NCBI GenBank assembly: GCA_003250455.1
Contig: QKGK01000104.1
Location: 1 to 12,021, forward strand
Source: Chloroflexota bacterium
GTDB taxonomy: Bacteria; Chloroflexota; Anaerolineae; Anaerolineales; UBA11579
Direction of reading: 5' to 3'
Length of the DNA stretch: 12,021 bases
Made by a program: the position numbers and the translations under genes. Within the stretch, counting starts at the first letter, position 1, and each line of letters opens with the position of its first letter. The notes beneath the pieces were generated by a model, which was not told the origin of the DNA, did not search any database, and saw only the letters and a list, made by a program, of their open reading frames with translations. Positions 7,215 through 12,021 of this stretch are shown one piece after another.

Positions 7215-7907
7215 TTAAGACTCGTATTTATAGCCCACCCCCCACACCGTCAGCAGGTGGACGGGAGAGGAAGGGTCCTGTTCAATTTTTTCGCGCAGCC
7301 GCCGGATATGCACGGTAACCGTACTGGGGTCGATATATTCCGATTCGCCCCAAACGCGCTCCAGCAATTGGTCTCTGGTGAACACCTGGCGCGGATGCGT
7401 GACCAGCAGGGTGAGCAGGTCGAACTCTTTGGCAGTCAGGGATAACAATTCATCTTTGAGGGTCACGGTGCGCGCCATGGGGGAGATGGTCAGGTCGCCG
7501 GATGTGATCGGCTGGGTTTCTTTTTCGCTGGGGCTTTGCTGGTTGGTCCGGCGCAGCACGGCGCGCACCCGGCTGACAAGCTCCTGCGGGCTGAAAGGTT
7601 TGACCACATAGTCGTCCGCCCCCAGCTCCAGCCCGGTGATACGGTCGATCTCGTCCCGGCGGGCGGTCAGCATAATGATCGGCACCTGGCTGCGTTCGCG
7701 CAGCCAGCGGGTGATGGCAAATCCATCCACTTCCGGCAGCATAATGTCCAGGATGAGCAGATCGGGGATTTGTTTTTCCAGGATCTCCATGGCGGCAACC
7801 CCGTCTTTCGCTACCCGCACCTGGAAGTCTGCCCGCACCAGGTACAGGCTGACGACTTCTGCAATATTGGGTTCGTCTTCCACGATCAGGATTGATTTGT
7901 TTTTCAT
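7215..7907 (-). CDS. OmpR/PhoB-family response regulator
   Basis: 230 residues. The receiver domain (about 4-118) has the acidic pocket E10-D11, phospho-acceptor D54 (LLILDIMLPEVDG), T81 and K103 (VVKPFSP). A winged-helix DNA-binding domain (about 136-229) follows, with typical LTAKEFDLLTLL, DQLLERVW, VTVHIRRLREKIE and VWGVGYKY. It works as the partner of the histidine kinase encoded one base downstream. The start is supported by GGAG 5 nt before ATG 7907. It is divergent from the methionine-rich thioredoxin lipoprotein gene at 8118, so their shared 210-nt upstream region is a natural place for its binding site (see the palindrome at 7973-7985). Its regulon is inferred from position to include the msrPQ operon, the lipoprotein-ccdA pair, or both. 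Confidence 0.95.
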   Translation of the reverse strand: MKNKSILIVEDEPNIAEVVSLYLVRADFQVRVAKDGVAAMEILEKQIPDLLILDIMLPEVDGFAITRWLRERSQVPIIMLTARRDEIDRITGLELGADDYVVKPFSPQELVSRVRAVLRRTNQQSPSEKETQPITSGDLTISPMARTVTLKDELLSLTAKEFDLLTLLVTHPRQVFTRDQLLERVWGESEYIDPSTVTVHIRRLREKIEQDPSSPVHLLTVWGVGYKYES

Positions 7908-7972
7908 AGCAGCTCCATCTGGACATTTTTACCGATTCTACATATAAATAGGGATTGGTTCCTCCAACTAAT

Positions 7973-7985
7973 ATGATACTATCAT
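7973..7985. promoter_or_regulatory. Palindrome ATGATA-C-TATCAT in the divergent promoter region, possible operator
   Basis: A perfect 6+6 bp inverted repeat around one central base, 66 nt upstream of the response regulator ATG and 133 nt upstream of the lipoprotein ATG. OmpR-family regulators more often use direct repeats, so it could equally bind another dimeric repressor. Chance occurrence in AT-rich DNA is possible. Confidence 0.3.
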
Positions 7986-8117
7986 GCGGTTCGATCAGGG
8001 CTTAACAATATCTTACAACAATTTGGCCTGTTCATACTTTCGCAATATTTAGGATATGGTTTGGTAAGAACCTCCGATTACAATCATCCAACAAATTCCG
8101 AAAAAAGGAGTACAAGC

Positions 8118-8843
8118 ATGCACAAAACGAAAATTTTGCTGGGGCTGGTCGTCCTGACGGCATTCATCCTGGGAGCCTGTTCTGCAAATCAGCCGGTGAA
8201 TAACACCATGGACACTACCATGGATAACACCACAAGCAATACCATGGAAGAGCCCATGGACAGTTCGTCCGATGAGATGATGGACGAGAGCAATGAAGAA
8301 ATGACGGATTCCAGCCACGATACTATGGAAGAGCCTTCTGACGAAATGATGGAAGAGGATACTGGTGAAGCTTCCGACAGTATGGGTGATGAGGCTGCCA
8401 TGCCATTGTGGTATACCTATCAGTTTGAAGACGCCGCCACCGGCGAGCCCTTCGCCATCAGCGATTTCAAAGGCAGCGTGGTGCTGGTAGAGACGATGGC
8501 CATGTGGTGCTCGAACTGCCTCGCCCAGCAAAAAGAGATCGTCAAGCTGCACGATTTGTTGGGCGAGCGGGATGATTTCGTCAGCGTGGGGATCAATATT
8601 GACCTTGAAGAAGATATCGTGATGGTCGCCACCTATGTTGATGCCTATGGGTTTGACTGGCTCTACGGCGTGGCTGACCTGGATGTTTATTTGGATATTG
8701 GGAATTCCCTGGGCGTTCAGTTCCAGAACCCGCCTTCGGTTCCGATTGCATTGGTTGACAAGGATGGCAAAGTGCATGCGCTGCCCTTCGGCGTGAAAGA
8801 TGCCGATTCCCTGCTTGCTTTTGTGGAGCCGTATCTCAATTAG
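8118..8843 (+). CDS. Thioredoxin-like lipoprotein with a methionine/acid-rich linker
   Basis: 241 residues. The signal peptide ends in lipobox LGAC (C21). Residues 22-95 form a low-complexity linker of Met, Asp, Glu, Ser, Thr and Asn, with 12 methionines between M31 and M95 and a repeated TMEEP at 42-46 and 69-73. A TlpA/thioredoxin-like domain follows (about 98-241) with the redox pair C131-x-x-C134 (MAMWCSNCLAQQ), VGINIDLEED and a proline-rich cis-Pro region (NPPSVPIALVD). ATG 8118 is preceded by AAGGAG (8105-8110) 7 nt away. An in-frame ATG at 8061 would put a charged stretch before the signal peptide and has no ribosome binding site. It is followed by a ccdA gene on the same strand, its probable electron donor. 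The methionine-rich linker could bind Cu(I), act as an oxidant sink recycled by MsrPQ, or be a plain surface spacer. The sequence does not decide. Confidence 0.9.
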   Translation: MHKTKILLGLVVLTAFILGACSANQPVNNTMDTTMDNTTSNTMEEPMDSSSDEMMDESNEEMTDSSHDTMEEPSDEMMEEDTGEASDSMGDEAAMPLWYTYQFEDAATGEPFAISDFKGSVVLVETMAMWCSNCLAQQKEIVKLHDLLGERDDFVSVGINIDLEEDIVMVATYVDAYGFDWLYGVADLDVYLDIGNSLGVQFQNPPSVPIALVDKDGKVHALPFGVKDADSLLAFVEPYLN

Positions 8844-8877
8844 GGACTGCCCGTAGACCCTGTTTTTGACGAACACA

Positions 8878-8918
8878 GCGGAGGGCTGCCGCCATTCGGG
8901 AGATGAGGCACCCTCCGC
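8878..8918 (+). promoter_or_regulatory. Stable stem-loop between the lipoprotein gene and ccdA
   Basis: GCGGAGGG (8878-8885) pairs perfectly with CCCTCCGC (8911-8918). Past a one-base bulge the stem continues with TGCC (8887-8890) and GGCA (8907-8910), closing a 16-nt loop. No T-tract follows, so it is not a standard terminator. It could stabilise one part of the transcript or lower ccdA expression relative to the lipoprotein. Confidence 0.55.
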
Positions 8919-8984
8919 CGTTTGCTAAACAGAACCTTTGAACAACTTTGGATGATTGTTCCCCTTCAGGAGAAAAAATATAAA

Positions 8985-9659
8985 ATGGGTCTCGACTCAA
9001 TTCTTACCTCATTATCCATCGGGCTGCTGGCCACCACCAGCCCGTGTGTGCTGCCGCTGTACCCCGGTTACCTGGCTTACATTAGCGGGGGCCAGCAGGG
9101 TTTGGAAAACAAGACCAGCCGCTACCTGCTGGGGATCTTTGTGCTGGCAGGCGTGCTGGTCACCATGCTGGCACTGGGGGCGGTGATTGCGCTGCTGTCG
9201 GTTTCGGTGGGGCGGGCGCTCTCGGTGGTCATCCCGATCGCCGACCTGTTGATCATTGTTCTGGGCGTGCTGCTGCTGCTCAATATCAACCCTTTCAAGC
9301 AGCTGCCACAGATCCAGGTGCCGGTGCTCAACCATCCATTTGCCAACGCCTTTGTGTATGGCATGCTCTACGGGCCGATTGCGCTGCCCTGTGCGGGGCC
9401 GCTGGTGGTGGGTATCTTTGCAATTGCTTTTGCCTCCGGCCAGGCCTGGGAGCAGTTGAGCGTCTTCCTATGGTTTGGGATCGGCTTTGGCCTGCCGCTG
9501 CTGGTGCTCTCGTTCCTTTCGGGGGCGGCAGCGCGCTGGATCACACGCGTGTTTGCCCGGCGTGCCCGGCTGATCAACATTATCAGCGGCTTGCTGCTGG
9601 TGGGCATCGGTATTTTTGACCTGGCTGCCAATTGGGCGCTGATCACGGCGTATTTCTAA
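8985..9659 (+). CDS. ccdA: CcdA-type transmembrane thiol-disulfide transporter
   Basis: 224 residues with six hydrophobic helices and the two conserved Pro-Cys motifs of the CcdA/DsbD-beta family: TTSPCVLPLYPGYLAY (C21, helix 1) and YGPIALPCAGPLVVG (C136, helix 4). These cysteines form the redox pair that carries electrons from cytosolic thioredoxin to thiol proteins outside the membrane, for cytochrome c maturation or other disulfide reduction. I chose ATG 8985 because the family begins with this short segment before helix 1. AGGAG at 8968-8972 is 12 nt away, a little long. In-frame upstream ATGs at 8922 and 8952 lack a ribosome binding site. No cytochrome c assembly genes are nearby. The neighbours are two thioredoxin-like lipoproteins, one of them of the kind fused to CcdA in DipZ, so these are its likely partners. 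Confidence 0.92.
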   Translation: MGLDSILTSLSIGLLATTSPCVLPLYPGYLAYISGGQQGLENKTSRYLLGIFVLAGVLVTMLALGAVIALLSVSVGRALSVVIPIADLLIIVLGVLLLLNINPFKQLPQIQVPVLNHPFANAFVYGMLYGPIALPCAGPLVVGIFAIAFASGQAWEQLSVFLWFGIGFGLPLLVLSFLSGAAARWITRVFARRARLINIISGLLLVGIGIFDLAANWALITAYF

Positions 9660-9667
9660 TCAAATAT

Positions 9668-9687
9668 TGGGTCTAATTACCCATTTT
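9668..9687 (+). terminator. Weak terminator after ccdA
   Basis: TGGGT (9668-9672), loop CTAATT, ACCCA (9679-9683), then TTTT, 9 nt past the ccdA stop. The stem is only 5 bp, so termination may be partial. Confidence 0.4.
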
Positions 9688-9744
9688 CTCCTGGTTTTCG
9701 TGTAAGATTATTCTAAACAACTTCGTCTTTTTCGTATAACGACC

Positions 9745-9772
9745 TTGACAATCAAGTGACATGATTTATAAT
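9745..9772 (+). promoter_or_regulatory. Sigma-70-like promoter of the cysM operon
   Basis: TTGACA (9745-9750) and TATAAT (9767-9772), both perfect consensus, with a 16-nt spacer. This is the strongest promoter in the window. Transcription should start near 9779-9781, giving a 5' leader of about 265 nt before cysM. A strong constitutive promoter followed by a long structured leader is the usual arrangement for control by attenuation. Confidence 0.8.
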
Positions 9773-9827
9773 ACAAACCAGGATATTTAAGATAAATTTA
9801 GTAAAAATTAATTTTATGGAGACATTC

Positions 9828-9860
9828 ATGTTTTATTGCTTGTGTTTAGGGCGGGGTTGA
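9828..9860 (+). CDS. Cysteine-rich leader peptide (MFYCLCLGRG) upstream of cysM
   Basis: A 10-codon open frame within the cysM leader with its own ribosome binding site, GGAG at 9818-9821, 6 nt before the ATG. It encodes M-F-Y-C-L-C-L-G-R-G and so has two Cys codons (TGC 9837-9839, TGT 9843-9845), very high for such a short frame. It ends at TGA 9858-9860, inside the first arm of the attenuator hairpins. Position, start signal, composition and overlap with RNA structure are those of a leader peptide whose translation senses charged tRNA-Cys. An in-frame ATG four codons upstream (9816) overlaps the GGAG and has no ribosome binding site. Cys-codon upstream frames controlling sulfur genes are known from mycobacteria. 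Expression of this one is inferred. Confidence 0.65.
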   Translation: MFYCLCLGRG

Positions 9861-10019
9861 TAGCCGCCTGAGCGCATAGATCGAATCCTGATCATTTACG
9901 CCGATAGACAACGGACGGCTGCAATCCCGCAGAACCTACGGAGCCCCAGGTATGCTTATACCTGCTCCCTGCTTTCGTTCTGCCGAAATATGGCTGTCCG
10001 TTTTTGTTGTCTATTGGCG
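9850..10019 (+). promoter_or_regulatory. Candidate cysteine-responsive transcription attenuator of the cysM-mec-cysO operon
   Basis: Several overlapping pairings compete. (a) GGCGG 9850-9854 with CCGCC 9864-9868. (b) 9851-9866 with 9916-9930, comprising GCGGG/CCCGC, TTG/CAA and AGCCG/CGGCT. (c) GGACGGCT 9913-9920 with GGCTGTCC 9992-9999 (two G-U pairs), enclosing GCAGAAC 9929-9935/GTTCTGC 9977-9983 and CAGGTAT 9947-9953/ATACCTG 9958-9964, followed by GTTTTTG. (d) A 14-bp stem 9899-9912 with 10006-10019, having one G-U pair. Structure (c) with the T-tract can act as a terminator, and (b) removes part of its 5' arm. A ribosome stalled at the Cys codons would cover the first arm and free 9862-9868 to pair with 9916-9920, preventing (c). 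A ribosome at the stop codon would cover 9862-9868 and permit (c). This trp-like scheme is inference; the complementarities are seen directly. Confidence 0.6.
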
Positions 10020-10046
10020 TTTATTGTTAAAAATAAGGAAAACCAC

Positions 10047-11021
10047 ATGGTTGCAACTTTGAATCGAACACAACAGGAAATAACCATCCGCCGGGAAGCG
10101 CTTTCCACCGGGCTGGCCGCTGTGGTGGGCAACACCCCGTTGCTGCCCTTGCACCGCCTGGCCGCAGACGTTTGGCCCCAGGTGCAGGTATATGCCAAAG
10201 CCGAATGGTTCAACCCCGGCGGCTCGGTAAAGGACCGCCCGGCGCTTTGCATTTTGCGCACTGCGCTGGAAGAAGGCAAGCTCATCCCCGGCAAGCGCCT
10301 GCTGGACTCCACTTCCGGCAACATGGGGATCGCCTACGCTACCCTGGCCGCTTCAATGGGCGTGCCGGTCACGCTGGCTTTACCCGAAAATGCTTCCCCG
10401 GAGCGCATCAAGATCCTGCGGGCTTTAGGCGCGGAACTGGTGCTCACCGACCCGCTGGAAGGCTCGGACGGAGCGATGGATGTCGCTAAGGAGATGGCTG
10501 AAGCCAACCCGGACTTGTACTTCTACGCCAATCAATATGACAACCCGGCCAACTGGATGGCGCATTACCAGACCACCGGGCCGGAGATCTGGGGGCAGAC
10601 CGGCGGCGAGATCACCCACATGGTGGCCGGCATGGGCACCACCGGGACGATCACCGGGACCACCCGCTATTTGAAAGAGAAAAACCCGGATATCCGCTCG
10701 ATTGCTTTTTATCCGGATGCCTCATTCCATGGGCTGGAAGGGCTCAAGCACCTGCCTACTGCGCACGTGCCGGGCATCTACGACCCACACCTACCGGATG
10801 AAGTCCGCGAGGTGGCGACCGAAGATGCCTACGCCATGGTGCGCCGCCTGGGCCGGGAAGAAGGCCTGTTCGTCGGTATTTCTTCTGGGGCGGCCGCGGT
10901 AGCTTCTCTGCGCCTGGCGCAGGAAATTGCCCAACGTGGAGAAAGCGGTGTGGTTGTGACCGTCTTCCCCGATGCAGGCTACAAATACCTGACCTCGGAT
11001 ATCTGGGAGGAACCGGCCTGA
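10047..11021 (+). CDS. cysM: Cysteine synthase, CysM type (probably CysO-thiocarboxylate dependent)
   Basis: A 324-residue fold-type II PLP enzyme of the cysteine synthase family. The PLP lysine is K62 (NPGGSVKDRPAL), the substrate-binding loop is STSGNMG (about 88-94), the phosphate-binding glycine loop is GMGTTGTITG (about 195-204), and the cofactor-pyridine serine region is GISSGAAA (about 278-285). In M. tuberculosis the homologous CysM takes O-phosphoserine and uses the CysO thiocarboxylate as sulfur donor. The two next genes encode the Mec and CysO partners, so the same chemistry is likely here rather than a free-sulfide enzyme. The start ATG 10047 follows AAGGAA (10035-10040) by 6 nt. 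An in-frame ATG at 9990 would begin inside the leader hairpins and has no ribosome binding site. The stop overlaps the mec start by one base (TGATG). Expression is probably set by the attenuator upstream. Confidence 0.93.
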   Translation: MVATLNRTQQEITIRREALSTGLAAVVGNTPLLPLHRLAADVWPQVQVYAKAEWFNPGGSVKDRPALCILRTALEEGKLIPGKRLLDSTSGNMGIAYATLAASMGVPVTLALPENASPERIKILRALGAELVLTDPLEGSDGAMDVAKEMAEANPDLYFYANQYDNPANWMAHYQTTGPEIWGQTGGEITHMVAGMGTTGTITGTTRYLKEKNPDIRSIAFYPDASFHGLEGLKHLPTAHVPGIYDPHLPDEVREVATEDAYAMVRRLGREEGLFVGISSGAAAVASLRLAQEIAQRGESGVVVTVFPDAGYKYLTSDIWEEPA

Positions 11022-11467
11022 TGGAAACGAAATTAACTATATCCAGCGAGATCCTGACCCAGATCCACCGCCATGGTGAAGCGGCCTATCCCGAAGAGGG
11101 GGCCGGCCTGCTGCTGGGCCGCGAAGCGGATGGCAAGCGCGAGGTGTTCGACATCCTTCCGCTGACCAATTCCCGCGAGGATGCCGCCCGCCACAACCGC
11201 TACCTGATCACCGCCGAAGATATGCTGGCCGGTGAAATGGAGGCCATGCGCCGCGGGGTGGATATTGTGGGTGTCTTTCACTCCCACCCCGACCACCCCA
11301 ACCGCCCGTCCGAGTTTGACCGGGATTGGGCGCTCCCCTGGTATTCGTACATCATTACCAGCGTCCATCAGGGGCAGCAGGCTGGCAGCCGCTCGTGGCG
11401 GCTGGCCGATGACCGCAGTACTTTCAGCGAGGAAGCGATCGTCGTTTCCCAACCTGAACAGCAATAA
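11021..11467 (+). CDS. mec: Mec-like JAMM/MPN+ zinc metallopeptidase
   Basis: 148 residues, about the full length of single-domain bacterial JAMM peptidases. The complete JAMM zinc site is visible: E26 (PEEGAGLLLG), H87 and H89 (GVFHSHP), S97 and D100, with H-x-H-x7-S-x2-D spacing exact. In M. tuberculosis, Mec releases cysteine from the CysO-Cys adduct formed by CysM. Related JAMM enzymes also trim extensions after the Gly-Gly of sulfur-carrier proteins. Both roles fit here, because the CysO-like protein encoded next has five residues after its Gly-Gly. The ATG overlaps the cysM stop (TGATG), indicating coupling, and cysO follows after 25 nt with its own ribosome binding site. Gene order is cysM-mec-cysO, whereas in M. 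tuberculosis it is mec-cysO-cysM. Confidence 0.92.
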   Translation: METKLTISSEILTQIHRHGEAAYPEEGAGLLLGREADGKREVFDILPLTNSREDAARHNRYLITAEDMLAGEMEAMRRGVDIVGVFHSHPDHPNRPSEFDRDWALPWYSYIITSVHQGQQAGSRSWRLADDRSTFSEEAIVVSQPEQQ

Positions 11468-11492
11468 TTTTATTTTTGGAGGTTTAACCCGA

Positions 11493-11780
11493 ATGACAAC
11501 CCTTAGAATTCCCACTCCGCTGCGCCCGTATGCCGAAGGCGCCAGCGAGATCGAAGTAAGCGCCGAGAATGTCGGCCTGGCCCTGGAAGCATTGACCACG
11601 CAGTACCCCACTTTGCGTAAGCACCTGTTTACCGAGACTGGCGACCTGCGAACCTATGTCAATCTGTTCGTCAACGATGAAGATATCCGCCACCTGCAGG
11701 GTGTGGATACCCCGATCAACACCGGGGACAAGTTGATGATCATTCCCAGTATTGCCGGGGGCGCACAGGCAGGTTCCTGA
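11493..11780 (+). CDS. cysO: CysO-like sulfur-carrier protein (ThiS/MoaD beta-grasp) with a C-terminal extension
   Basis: 95 residues with the ubiquitin-like ThiS/MoaD/CysO pattern: an N-terminal strand TLRIPTPLRPYA, then VNLFVNDEDIRHLQG (about 56-70), which matches the VNIYVNDEDVR region of mycobacterial CysO, and a terminal GDKLMIIPSIAGG. Such proteins are adenylated at the C-terminal glycine, converted to a thiocarboxylate and used as sulfur donor by CysM. Canonical carriers end at Gly-Gly. Here the stop comes only after five more residues, AQAGS, so the reactive glycine would not be exposed until the tail is cut, probably by the adjacent JAMM peptidase. GGAGG at 11478-11482, 10 nt before the ATG, supports the start. 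The stop overlaps the next gene's ATG (TGATG). No MoeB/ThiF-like activating enzyme is inside the window. Confidence 0.92.
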   Translation: MTTLRIPTPLRPYAEGASEIEVSAENVGLALEALTTQYPTLRKHLFTETGDLRTYVNLFVNDEDIRHLQGVDTPINTGDKLMIIPSIAGGAQAGS

Positions 11781-12021
11781 TGCAGGCGCTGCGAAAAGTA
11801 GACCACGCCGCCCTGCGCACCAACCAGGCGTTCATCATCGCCCTCAACCTGCTGGCATTCATCTTTGATCTGCCGGTATTGGCTGCATTCGTCGGCGTGG
11901 TGATGCTGTCTGGTACCCTGATGGCGAAACCGGGCTTTGGCATTATCTATCGGCTGGTACTCAAGCCGCGGGGCTGGGTCAAGCCGGACGTATTGGAAGA
12001 CAACCCCGAACCGCACCGTTT
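11780..12021 (+). CDS. DUF4395-type membrane protein (partial, runs off the right edge)
   Basis: 80 codons are visible before the window ends. The start KVDHAALRTNQAFIIALN matches the typical N-terminus of DUF4395 proteins (R-x-NQ followed by a membrane helix). Two adjacent hydrophobic helices (about 16-31 and 33-49) and an amphipathic FGIIYRLVLKPRGW segment follow. DUF4395 proteins have no established function but often neighbour sulfur-transfer genes such as rhodanese or thioredoxin. The ATG overlaps the cysO stop by one base, so it belongs to the same operon, and a role in sulfur supply or transport to CysO is a reasonable guess only. Confidence 0.75.
   Translation, partial: MQALRKVDHAALRTNQAFIIALNLLAFIFDLPVLAAFVGVVMLSGTLMAKPGFGIIYRLVLKPRGWVKPDVLEDNPEPHR

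Noticed and set aside
8049..8876. Minus-strand open frame (275 codons) opposite the methionine-rich lipoprotein
   Set aside because: Its His- and Gly-rich repeats mirror the Met/Asp/Glu-rich linker on the other strand. The plus-strand frame has a ribosome binding site, signal peptide, lipobox and CxxC.
9840..9945. tRNA or tRNA-like element suggested by TCGAATCC near 9881-9888
   Set aside because: The TCGAATCC looks like a T-loop, but no acceptor stem, D-arm or anticodon arm can be paired around it. The surrounding pairings are those of the attenuator.
9780..10046. T-box, SAM or cobalamin riboswitch in the cysM leader
   Set aside because: None of the conserved core sequences I know (T-box AGGGTGGNACCGCG, SAM-I or B12-box core) can be found. 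The leader peptide with Cys codons explains the region better.
9990..10046. In-frame N-terminal extension of cysM from ATG 9990, containing two adjacent Cys codons
   Set aside because: There is no ribosome binding site before 9990, the start would lie within a stable hairpin arm, and AAGGAA precedes ATG 10047 at good spacing. The Cys codons (TGTTGT) are imposed by the stem sequence.

Overview
The window looks like a chromosomal stretch from a Chloroflexota bacterium, most likely Anaerolineae-like. This is inferred from gene content, not from a marker gene: a cyclase fused to an NB-ARC-type ATPase, lipobox-bearing extracytoplasmic redox proteins, and a CysM/Mec/CysO sulfur-transfer operon otherwise best known from actinobacteria. 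GC content is moderate to high, and genes are packed into short operons with 1-nt overlaps. No rRNA, tRNA, insertion sequence or CRISPR array was seen.

Left part (1-3600). A class III adenylate cyclase/STAND ATPase runs off the left edge on the minus strand. Behind it lies a PAP2-type phosphatase that may have a leaderless mRNA. A 323-nt spacer with 15-bp tandem repeats follows, then a branched-chain aminotransferase (ilvE) on the plus strand. A strong palindromic terminator separates ilvE from the convergent msrQ.

Centre (3614-9659). This is an extracytoplasmic thiol and methionine redox island. On the minus strand, in transcription order, are an OmpR-type response regulator, a four-helix membrane histidine kinase, a DipZ-type thioredoxin-like lipoprotein, MsrP (molybdopterin methionine sulfoxide reductase with both a Tat motif and a lipobox) and MsrQ (heme membrane subunit). 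Divergent from the regulator, on the plus strand, are a second thioredoxin-like lipoprotein with a methionine-rich linker and a CcdA-type thiol transporter. A coherent model is that CcdA carries reducing power across the membrane to the two lipoproteins, MsrPQ repairs oxidised methionines using quinol electrons, and the two-component system controls some or all of the island.

Right part (9660-12021). A strong sigma-70-like promoter is followed by a 265-nt leader. The leader encodes a 10-residue peptide with two Cys codons (MFYCLCLGRG) and then a set of overlapping, mutually competing hairpins ending in a T-tract. It precedes a cysM-mec-cysO operon with a DUF4395 membrane gene. I read this as a cysteine-sensing transcription attenuator in front of a protein-thiocarboxylate cysteine biosynthesis operon. 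The CysO-like carrier has five residues after its Gly-Gly, which the neighbouring JAMM peptidase may have to remove. These two points are the most interesting in the window.
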